Origin: Tenebrio molitor
Taxonomy: Eukaryota; Arthropoda; Insecta; Coleoptera; Tenebrionidae
DNA length: 64,000 nt
Assembly: GCF_963966145.1 (NCBI RefSeq)
Contig: NC_091049.1
Span: forward strand, 10,850,001 to 10,914,000
Direction of reading: 5' to 3'
The notes beneath the pieces are model-generated. The model was given only the letters and a program-made list of their open reading frames with translations, ran no database searches and was not told the origin of the DNA. A program made the translations under genes and the position numbers. Shown here piece by piece: positions 43,401-53,300 of the stretch (within the stretch, counting starts at the first letter, position 1; each line of letters starts with the position of its first letter).

Positions 43401-43500
43401 TGTTGAAGGACCGGGTAAGTTCGAATCCATCACAACAACTTGTCGCGGAACCAGATACTCAAATATAAAGTTTAAAATCGTCAAAATACGTTGACAACAA
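40456..43500 (-). mobile_element. piggyBac-type element (one end tentative)
   Basis: The span covers a piggyBac transposase gene with a possible terminal TTAACACGTTCGCTGC at 40456, where TTAA would be the family's target site. The other end was not found, so the right limit is nominal. Confidence 0.5.
40843..43430 (-). pseudogene. piggyBac transposase, three exons with two frameshifts
   Basis: Predicted exons are 43430-43149 (acidic N-terminus, MDSNLPGPSTS…), 42658-42514 and 42208-40843, joined by consensus GT-AG introns that keep phase. Exon 3 encodes the DDE_Tnp_1_7 core: VFLGLLFHMG, RFLILRCLHFA-like ILRCLHFAPN, CIDESMVLWRGR (first Asp region), YMDNFSNSY (second), and GGIDRQDQYLSYY (last). 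Two shifts interrupt it, one near 41985-42000 after PRLEDY and one in an eight-T run at 41133-41140. After that the frame continues with YKKYTNPRMSFYDFR and a C-terminal cysteine zinc finger (CKNCYQKG … CKVCKAGFC). Removing one T restores the second join. Whether either shift is real or a sequencing error cannot be told here. Introns in this gene are predictions. Confidence 0.75.
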
Positions 43501-43574
43501 TTTAAACACGTTAACTAAATACTAAACAATACGTAAATTTCAGTGCAAGTTTGTATCTAAACAATTTTAAATTT

Positions 43575-44161
43575 TTATTTATTACAATAAATAACTAAAT
43601 ATCGTTCAATATTTTCAACAAGAAAATTTTGACGTTTCTCTTCTAAAATTGTTTTACCTATAACTAGAAAAACTTCTCTCGACATCATAGGATTTTTCTG
43701 CATCCATTGGAATTTCGGTGTCATGTGACTCATTTGTAATGTTACCTTTTAAAATATTGTTTGCGTTTCGTAAAATAGACAAGCCAGTGTTTTTTTAAGT
43801 AAATCACTTAATTTAGAAGTGAGTATATTACATATTTTGGTATTATTTTTGCTTAATTTAAAATTAAAATCATCCACTAGGCTTCTGTCAGCGGCAAATT
43901 TTTAGTTTCAATCTTTTCAATAATACTTGGAATGTTAGCAAAATGAGCTCTAATGTAAGCTAATTGACCTGATAGTTCCGGTTTTTTAAAAATTGTTTGA
44001 CATTCTGCCACAGACGCACAATTTGGGTCAAAGCTGTTTACTACGTTTTTAAGAGGTGCACCGGCGCAATGTGTTTTGAAAGATGGTGCCACTAGTAAAA
44101 ACTTTGCATAAACTTTGTGGATGGAAATCTTTTCATTAAGATGAGATATGTACTTTGGCAA
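43575..44161 (-). pseudogene. hAT-type transposase C-terminal remnant
   Basis: The reading FLLVAPSFKTHCAGAP, NVVNSFDPNCASVAECQTIF, LAYIRAHFANIPSIIEKIET and, after frame changes, VENIERYLVIYCNK with a stop at 43575, resembles the C-terminal half of a hAT-like transposase family common in insects. The frame is open from 44161 to 43877, then broken. The family call rests on recalled motif patterns. Confidence 0.5.
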
Positions 44162-44492
44162 AAAGTCTCAACAACAATCGATCTTTCCTCTACAGGATGA
44201 CCAAATCTAAAAGTAACCTGTTACATAGTTTCGAAGATACAGACAAAAGTAATTGCGACATTTTCATCCAAAATTTTGCACAGAGGATAAAGAAACTAAG
44301 TCATCCTGTACAGTTTTGAAAACAGATAAAATCTTGAAAATATTTTTGTTGTACTAGCGATAATTACGCTGATTTCCATCCAAAAGTATTCCAGTTAGTG
44401 ACCCCGTAGGTTTTGGCAACAGTCTTCCCAAGATCACAACCTATAGCAGTTTGGATAGTATGACATAGATGTCGCAATTACAAACTGCTCTA

Positions 44493-44548
44493 CATGACCA
44501 ACTTCATTCATATCCGAAGCGAAGCGGATATGAACGAAGTTGGTCATG
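44493..44548. repeat. Palindrome with 24-bp arms
   Basis: CATGACCAACTTC… and its complement match at 23 of 24 positions around an AAGCGAAG centre. It could form a strong hairpin. Confidence 0.8.
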
Positions 44549-44609
44549 CTGCTCTATGACTGCTAAAAATAACGTTTCCAAATTTCAACTACAAATAGGC
44601 ACGAAACAA

Positions 44610-44965
44610 AAGTACAGTTGCGGAATTAAAATTTCGGGCACTATTGTCAATGTCATGATATAAATTCTAAAACAACCTTTACGTTAATAACCTTATTTTT
44701 CACTCTTGTCATGTTTTTGTCTTTTTGACATTCAAAAATTGTCATTTTTGGCATAATAACGAGTAGGCAACATATCAAAGCCATGTTTTAATTGCACTCA
44801 GTGCAACTAACTGAAATCTCAAAATTCAAAATTGATTGGGTGACTGACACAAAAAAGTTTAATTTTTGAATGTCAGTCATGATGACAGTAGAAGGTGCTT
44901 TACAGAGATTTTGTTGAAGTGACAGAAAAATAGTGCCTGAAATTTTAATTCCCCAACTGTACGTG
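44610..44965. mobile_element. MITE, about 355 bp
   Basis: Inverted ends of about 40 bp contain GTACAGTTG, GGAATTAAAATTTC and GGCACTATT and their complements. No coding region. Confidence 0.65.
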
Positions 44966-45540
44966 TCTCTCATGTTTTCGGGAAAGTTTGTTTTTATTAT
45001 TTTAAACAGCAAGATAAACAACCCAATCATATTACTGTAAAATGATAAAAAAACATTATTTATTGTCGCAAGATGAACTATTATGGCATTTTGAGTTTTG
45101 AGTCAAACCGCCATTTTTTATCCAAAAACAAACGTTTTGATAAGGATTTATGATTTTAATTAGACATAAACAACAATAATGTATGTTAAGATAAAGGAAA
45201 CAAAGTTACATATGTAGTTATTCATTATTATGTATTTATTGATTCTCTTCTAGTAACAAAATGCCATCATCATTACTACCGGATGCAGATTTTTCCTTGG
45301 ATTTCTGTTTTTGCTGATGTGCCACAATTGCAGCAGTAATGCAAGGTGTATCTACACACTTCTTATTTTTTTCAAATTTCCTCTTACTATCTCTGGGGCT
45401 ATACAATATTCATATAAGTAACATAATTTTGGTAGCATTTTGGAAATCCACAGATCTCTATCCCTTTTGATAACTTCAACGTGAATTGGCACCTTATCGT
45501 TGACGTAAACGACAAAATAACATTTGTCTCGTTGTGTTAC

Positions 45541-46431
45541 ACAGGCTGTTTGATGAAAAACGCCTCAATCCATAACTTTTTTATTTATTACCCGATTTCA
45601 ATGAACAAAAAAGTCAAAGATATGGTTTTTCAAGCGCTACAAAACAGCCATAAAATGTATTTTTTTTTTTGCGTTATCTTCAATAGCTAACGGTCGTCAA
45701 CTTTTTTTTTTTAATGGACACGTAGTTTTTTAGGCTTGATCTGGTAAGGTTTTTTTTTCTGAATCTAATGATGTATTGAAAGTTATCATTTGATTCATAG
45801 CTAATTGAAAAAAAAAAAAATTTTTGTGGTTCAGCTTATAAAATTTTTAAGAATCCCGTGAAAAACAATCGGAATACAAAGTACGATAAATGTCATCTAG
45901 ACGTCAGCTTAGAAATTTTCATCTGCTTTTTTAAACTTTTTTTTACTTAAGAATAAAATAACATCAGTCAGTCATGCAGGATAGCAGTCATTTATTCATG
46001 TTTTCTAAGAAAGAAATAATAAAACTCTTCAAGATTGCACCTGAAAATTTTCAAACTCATACTTGACATTTGTTTATATTTGTATTCCAATTGTTTTTCA
46101 CAGCACACTTGAAAATTTCATAATAAGCTGAACCACAATTAAAAGTTGTTTTATTTTTTTTTCCGTCAGCTATGGACCAAACGATAACTTTTAATACATC
46201 ATTACATTCAGAAAAAAAAACTTTACCAGACTGAGCCTAAAAAACTACATGTGTCCATTAAAAAAAAAAAAAGTTGACGATCGTTAGCTACTGAAAATAA
46301 CGCCAAAAAAATATATTTTATGGCTGCTTCGTAGCGCATGAAAAACCATATCTTTGGTTTTTTTGTTCATTGAAATCGGATAATAAATAAAAAGGTTATG
46401 GGTTGAGGCGTTTTTTATCAAACAGGCTGTA
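45541..46431. mobile_element. Foldback element with ~300-bp arms
   Basis: The left arm (45541-45850) and right arm (about 46130-46431) are inverted copies over nearly their full length, starting ACAG(G/C)CTGTTTGAT and passing through AACGCCTCAA and CCGATTTCAATGAACAAAAA. No protein is recognised in the open frame 45481-45690, which lies inside the arm. Confidence 0.82.
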
Positions 46432-46572
46432 TTCAGTTGACCCTGTACCTATGATGAAAAGCAAACATAAGATCCTTATAAAATATTGGCTTGTTACAAA
46501 TACCTGCAAGTAGTAATTATGCTGCCGTTTCAAACTAATGCCAGTATCACTTTTTATCAAAAAAGAATTTTT

Positions 46573-48045
46573 TTAAAGTGGAATTAGTTCCTCAATAGAA
46601 TTAAATATTTTATCAGGAGCATAGACACACTTGACTTCTATTATGGCATCATGGTCCATAAGTCCTAGTCAAAAAAGGAAAAAATTACTAAATAAGAAAT
46701 AATAACTAAAGAAACATTTGCAAGCATTGTTATACCATCGGGGGATGCCCCCAAAAATCCATGCTCCTCGTCAACCCATAGTCCTGAACATTGTACGTGC
46801 AAATTGTACTGCTCTTCAAATTTCAGAATAGCTACCCCTTCTTTGGCAATGCCATATTCAGTTGCTTCTGTAGAAAAATTAGTCGGTCTCAGACATGATT
46901 TCACGAGCGAATGGCATGGCGTATGCGGTCGTCAGTGGATAACCTTTCCAAATAATGAGGCTGTCAAACGAAACTCTCGTTGTGCATCAAATTCTTTGTT
47001 TCCAAATTGCCCCACAGAGTCTTGCTGAATTTGATTTATTTTTTCCTTTGCTATCTGAAACATTTTGTTGCCAAACAAATAGATACATAAACACTTAATA
47101 CTATATACTTGCAATCTTTCCATTACCAATTTTGATTCGTTTTGTATAAATTCCAGATCTTCAGCAGTTTCAGGTTCATCAGCAGATTGCACCATAATCA
47201 GTATTTTTTCCAACTACAGTTTTCCGTTTCTTAGTCTTGGTTCCCTGGGTTTTTGATTCTTCCTCTTGAAACAGACGTTTTTTTGATCTAGCTATTTTGT
47301 TTGAATTTTGCCGTTCCATGTACGACGAGAAGTGATCACCTGGGCTGCTGCCTGTATATTTTTTCCATGGACTGCGGTGCCACTTAAAGGCTTTGTTAAA
47401 TCTCAAACCAGCAAGATAAACCCGTCTTGCATAAGAACCTCTTTGAATGAGATTCAATCGTTTTCCCATGGTGAATCGTGACACTGTAATAAGTAAATGA
47501 GCTTTTCGTACTAATACATTCAAAGCACCTAAAATAAACAGTTACATGTTCGTAATGCTCATTTCATATGTAAACTTACCCTGTAAATGATTATAAATAA
47601 AAGTAGATTTCAAAGCAGGTACTTCGTTATTTCCAAGATTATTACAAATAGATTCCCGGCACCCTGAATGATCACCAAAAACATGGTGCAAACTCAATTT
47701 TAAATCAAGTTGAAGCTGTTGAACATCTGGTTGTTCTTTCTTAGCATGCTCATAAATGGAGCATTTGGCTCATCTTGTTAGTGCTTCAATTTTCTTGAGT
47801 GTTAACAATTTGGGGCCTCTCAATTCAGTGGTTTTGTCAGCCTTAACTTTTCTCAAGTGCTTGCCATAATTTTTAAGCGCATGATTCGTGCAGTCAATTT
47901 TTCTCACATCACTACCATATGGAACTCTTTGCTTTATTTTGGCAAAAACACTAAAGTCTCCATCTGCTATGAACTGTAAATACCTCATGTTGTGCATAGC
48001 TAATTGTATTGGGGTGATTATTGAGGGATGAATGATGTTTGGCAA
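46573..48045 (-). pseudogene. Mutator-like transposase/YqaJ nuclease gene, decayed
   Basis: The 5' part (48045-47773) encodes MRYLQFIADGDFSVFAKI, VPYGSDVRKIDCTNHALKNY, typical of the invertebrate Mutator-like transposase domain (DGD...C..H). A TGA at about 47770 interrupts it; the frame goes on (AKCSIYEHAKK…) to LNVLVRKAHLL and a KKRK-rich linker. After a frameshift near 47190 the YqaJ domain follows: EFRLTASLFGKV, a TGA at 46932-46934, GIAKEG, FLGASPDG. An intron (about 46731-46668) leads to LMDHDAIIEVKC and a stop at 46573. The D...ExK nuclease residues are present. At least two nonsense codons and one frameshift make it non-functional. Confidence 0.7.
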
Positions 48046-49097
48046 ATAAGATTGTTACATTCTTCATTTAAATTAAATATTAATAAGTTTAATACATTTA
48101 GATGATCCTTTATTTGGGCTGACTTGGTTAAGACATTAATTCGATTAGAGGCATTTTTTGAAAATAAATTGAATTTTTTTATGTTATCGTTCAACATTTG
48201 TTCGCTCTGTTTGAAACTTTGAGCAGATTGGTTAAAATTTGAAATTGAGGATAATAGAACAGATATTTATTGTTTTAATAATAATAATTAAATTTCACGA
48301 TTCTTGTGTGATACTGATAATGAATTTATAGCTTGACCGTAGTAAGCAGCGTCATTAGCGTCGAAGATACCAAAAAGAAGTTTGAACGCATAGGAGGCAC
48401 CATTGAAAAGTCGTCGCTTCCTTCGTTGATAGTTGTGACCCGTAAGGTGTGAAATAGTATCTAGTTTCTCTTGTAGTTTTGGGATTTAAATTTTTGTTAA
48501 TTTTAATGATTCATTGCAATGAAATGAGTATGAGCCATTCGTACTATACATACAAATATTCGAAGACTGTGCGTAAATGACATTTTGATTGTAATTTACT
48601 GATATTGGTGAAAGAAAGTAGTGTATGATAGTGTGTACTAATTTTTGAATATCCGAGGTTATTGTAAAATATGCCTGAAGTGGCATCCAGTTGCTTTATT
48701 GTAAATAATTCGTTTGCTAGGATCATTCCTAACCAATAGAGGTACCAATAATAATTGATTCATCTTGCATCCGATCCTGCAAAATACGGTTTAATTACAT
48801 TTATTTTTCACTTTAGTATAATTGCATGATATCTCCTAGGATACGAAATACGTAAACATGTCCATAACAACCGGGGAATAATACAGGGCGTAATAAGAAT
48901 AAGCGGGCGTAATGAATTCATAACGCCCTCATCAATTCAAAATTGCAGAGATGCCAATTTTTTTTTTTTTTAAGAACAAGTAGTGAAAAATAAAATCTTG
49001 TATGCACCACGGCGTCACCGAATGATTACGCCCATCGAACGATATCCATCTCTCGGGCTAAAGCCATCGAGTTGGATTCATCGTTCTCCGGGCGTAA
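48046..49097. other. Gene-free stretch
   Basis: No gene is supported. Several GGGCGTAA/TTACGCCC strings occur at 48885-49110, including an inverted pair (49019-49032 and 49089-49102). Confidence 0.45.
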
Positions 49098-49528
49098 TCA
49101 TCGTTGTAACGCCCTTGGTGCATAAATAGCTATTTTATGGTACGTAACTTTAGACTTTTTGATTTGAATGACAACAGTTTGATTTTCGTTCGTTTTTATG
49201 ATCTTATTGTTTGCGGCTTTTTCGGCAACATATATTAAATCACCAACCTTGTAGTCGTGATCGTTAATATTATGATCGTATTTCTTTTTGGAGGCTGGGA
49301 ATAAACTTCCGAAAGGGTTTTTAGATCTTTCCACCGTAAATAACGCGATATATTATTATGAGAATGACGGATAAAACGCTGCAAAGCTATTATTCGAACT
49401 GCTTCACATTTGCCATCTTGCTGACTGACATTTTTACTTAGACGAACTGAATCTAACGCGTCTTTTTGACTATTGGCAGCAAGTTCATCTGCAATAATTG
49501 CAACAACGAATGAATCGACTGAGTTCAT
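49098..49528 (-). pseudogene. Unrecognised coding-like remnant
   Basis: Two overlapping frames together read MNSVDSFVVAIIADELAA, ALQRFIRHSHNN, then after a one-base shift KKKYDHNINDHDYKVGDLIYVAEKAA. The last resembles the xYKVGDLV strand found at integrase C-termini, but the match is too short to name a family. It probably comes from a decayed transposable element. Confidence 0.3.
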
Positions 49529-49887
49529 CTCGTTTGCCCGTGAATTCTGTGTTTATGATTTTGAGTAAATCTGATATTGTCAATTATTGTGGATTTTGTG
49601 GAGGATCAATAAAAGACATTATAATTTTAAATAAACAGAATACAATAGAATGATGCATTAAATAACAATGCACAAATGCCAAATTAATTTATTGATGTTT
49701 AAAAAGTACAACATTTGTTAAAAGCTGTCTTACAGACTTACCTTTTAAATTTTTGTTGAATTCTTTGTCTAATTTTGGTATAACTAAAAATAATTTGTTT
49801 AATCAATAAAATTATGATTTTCCGAAAAAACTTCAAAATCTAAAATATGGTTATCTATAGAAGAAAATAATTTAGAGGGTAAAGTAG

Positions 49888-50156
49888 TGAACGATTAATC
49901 ACTGTTGGGTGGTGATATTAGCCGTTCAAATGATATAGTCGTCTTTGTATAACTACTTAAAAACTTTATTGTATGACAAAATGTTGATGTACAAGTGTTA
50001 AGTACCAAGGATAGTGGTAGACTCTGGTTTTTACCGCTATATCTCGACTTAAATAAGGGTGGGTGATTTCACCCCTCTCACAAAGAAAGTAGGCAGGACT
50101 ACCTGCTACAGTACCTGTTTCTAACAATAACGTTCAAAATTACATTATTTTGTACA
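49888..50156 (-). repeat. 3' LTR of BEL2
   Basis: On the minus strand it starts TGTACA and ends CGTTCA. It is identical to 55912-56180. Confidence 0.95.
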
Positions 50157-50175
50157 TATACCGCCCCCCTTGAAG
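50157..50175 (-). promoter_or_regulatory. BEL2 polypurine tract
   Basis: On the minus strand AAGGGGGGCGG lies four bases before the 3' LTR, a good plus-strand primer candidate. Confidence 0.75.
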
Positions 50176-50350
50176 GCACGGACTTCAAAAATATTGGAAT
50201 TAGCAAAGATCGAACATGGTTATTAGAAAAAGGATTGTTACATAATAAACATGACAAAAAACATTAAAAAATACAAACATTGAAGTCAATTGTAAAAAAA
50301 AAAGGGTTAATGCATAATTATAACAAATATTTACACGATACAAACATAGT

Positions 50351-53300
50351 CTATTCATTCGCTGGCAGAACGCACACCTTTCGCGTGGCTCTTTTGAAGA
50401 TGCCATTGACAGTCTTTACGGACACTACGCGCACAACACCGTCACTTCCGGGATGAAGTTCTACGATGCGTCCCAATTTCCATTGTAGTGGCGGCGTGTT
50501 GTCCTCAACTAGAATCACCATGGAACCAACTTCCAAGGCGGGGGTGGACGGTCTGGAACCGGAACCACGGAGCTGCTTGGAACGATTGATGTTTTGAACA
50601 AGGTACTCCCTTTGCCAGCGGTGCCAAAAGTGCTGCCTCATCTGTTCCACTCTTTGCCATTGCGTCAATCGGTTGATCCTCGTCGTCGTAAGATCTCTTT
50701 CGCTTATAGAAGTTAATGGCTCTCCGATGAGGAAGTGACCAGGGGTTATGGGATTAAGGTCATTAGGATCGTTACTCAAGGGACACAAAGGTCTGGAGTT
50801 TAGGACTGCTTCAATTCTTGTTAACAGGGTATACAATTCTTCGTAGGAAAGCACGACTTCTCCAATTGTTCTCTTTAAATGACCTTTAATGGATTTTACG
50901 TTTATTTCCCAAATACCGCCCATGTGCGGGGATCTGGGGGGAATGAAATGCCACGAGATACCCTTATTAGCCAGATTTTCTGTAATTTGACTAAATGAAG
51001 CTGACTTTAGAAATGTTCTTAGTTCCAGTAATTCTCTATTGGCGCCAACGAAATTTGTAGCATTGTCCGAATAAAGATGGTACACATGACCACGTCTTGA
51101 TATGAAGCGTTTTAGCGCATTCAAAAAGGTTTGAGTCGTTAAGTCACCAACTAGTTCTAAATGAACGGCTTTAGTTGAAAAACAGACAAAGACGCAAATA
51201 TATGCCTTCACAGTACGCTTACTGCGACCACGACATTCCTTGATGTAAATAGGCCCGGCATAATCTACGCCACTGATTGAAAATGGTCTGGTTGGTTCGA
51301 CACGGGATTTGGGCAAATTACCCATAATAGGATACATAACGCTTGGTTTGACTTTAAAACATTGCAAACACTGGTGCAAAATCTTGCGTACCACACTGCG
51401 TGGAGAAATTATCCAAAAATTTTGACGTAACGCGGCTAAAGTTCCCTGAACACCAGCGTGCAGTTGCTCAATGTGCACGTGTTTGACTAATGCCTTAATC
51501 AAATGGTGATCGTTTGGTAGCACGATGGGATGTTTGACATCGTAAGTTAAGGATGAGTTTTGCAACCTACCTCCCGCGCGAATTAAATTATCATTCTTGT
51601 CGAGAAAAATATTTAAGCACAGTAAACGTGATTTCTTGTTAATCGGTTTGTTTTGTTTAAAGCAAGCTAATTCATCGTTGAATGCAACTTCTTGAATTAA
51701 ACGCATGATGGCCTTCATGGAATCTTTTAATTCTTCACATGTTAAAGAACTAGAGATTTGCCTTTGGTTTGGCTTCCTACAATTGTTGATGAACCGTAAT
51801 ACCCATGACATTACGCGTTCAGTTTTTTTGTAATTTGAAAATTTTGTAAGAAGCGGTAGTTGTCTTTCGCGAGAATGAATATTGGTCAGAGTGACAGTTC
51901 GCCGTTCTGGAATTTCAATATCCGAAAGATTTACGTTAGATACGGGCCAAGTGTCGTTGTTTTCTGACAGCCAATCAGGACCGTTCCACCACAGTTTATT
52001 AGTTTTGAGTTGACCAGGTAAAGCACCTCGGCTTAGTACATCCGCAGGGTTACTTTCGCTTTTGACATGATACCAATCTTTCGCATCCGTTAGCGTTTGA
52101 ATTTCGGAAACTCGATTTCCTACAAATGTTTGTAAGTTTGAAGATGTAGCGTTTATCCATGCCAGAACGACTGTGGAATCTGTCCAGAGAAATTGCTGAT
52201 CAATTTTGACATTTATCGTTCGTAAAACTGTATTAAATAATCGCGACAACGTTAAGGCGGCACACAGCTCCAAGCGTGGTAACGTAACAGCGCGAAGAGG
52301 AGCCACACGAGATTTAGCGCAAATTAAGTGAACTTGATGATTGCCACTATGATCAGTTGTTCTTAGATAGACAGCAGCGCCATATGCGATTTGTGATGCG
52401 TCACCAAAACCATGTAGTTGCACCTGTACGGGGCTTGATTTTATTATGTTTCTGGGAATTTCGATTTCGTTTAAGTGAGCGAGTTCTTGCAAGATCTTAA
52501 CCCATGCACAATAAATAGTTTCAGGTAATAGATCGTCCCATCCAATTTTCAAACTCCAGCACTGTTGAAGGATTATTTTTGCTTTTACTACTACTGGCGC
52601 CACAAGACCCAATGGATCGAATACCTGGGCAGTTTTAGACAGGATTTCGCGTTTTGTTAGTCTTTTCGGAATGTCGCACTGTTTTACCTGATAGCGTAAC
52701 GAATCGTGATTAGGATTCCAAAAAAGCCCTAACGTTTTAGTGTAAGCATCCTTATCGAAACTGACGTTGAGATTAGGCTCGTGACTATCTGGAATTAATG
52801 CAGGATGATTGGCGGCCCATTTACGTAATAAGAAACCACCATGAGCTAAAACTTGAATTATTTGATCTCGTAAAATGATTAGGTTTTCAAGTGAGTCTCC
52901 TCCCGTCAGAAGATCGTCTACGTAAAAATCCTGTTGAATTGCTTTAGCGGCTTCCGGGTACTGATTTACGTTTTGAAGAGCTAGTTCTTTAAGACATCTT
53001 GTTGCTAGAAAACTGGCCGGTTTTGTACCGTAGGTTAGAGTGGTTAATCTATACGTTTTTAGCGGATCTTCGGTGTTCTCGCGCCAAACAATTCGTTGAT
53101 AGTCACTGTGATCGGGATGTATTTCTATCATACGGTACATTTTAGCTATGTCCCCGTTTACGACGTATTTAAAAGTTCTGAATCTCAACAAAATTGCAAA
53201 AAGCTCTGGCTGGATTGTAGGTCCTGCCATAAGATTGTCATTTAGACTTAATGCATCAGCTGAGCGAAATGACGCGTTAAAAACAACTCTTAACTTGGTC

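Larger units (their letters stand above)
44162..46572. other. Gene-free region of MITEs and palindromes
   Basis: It holds a short palindrome (44493-44548), a MITE (44610-44965) and a foldback element (45541-46431), listed separately. No coding region is supported. Confidence 0.55.

Noticed and set aside
45481..45690. Open frame at the foldback edge
   Set aside because: It lies in the inverted arm, and the opposite arm does not conserve it.
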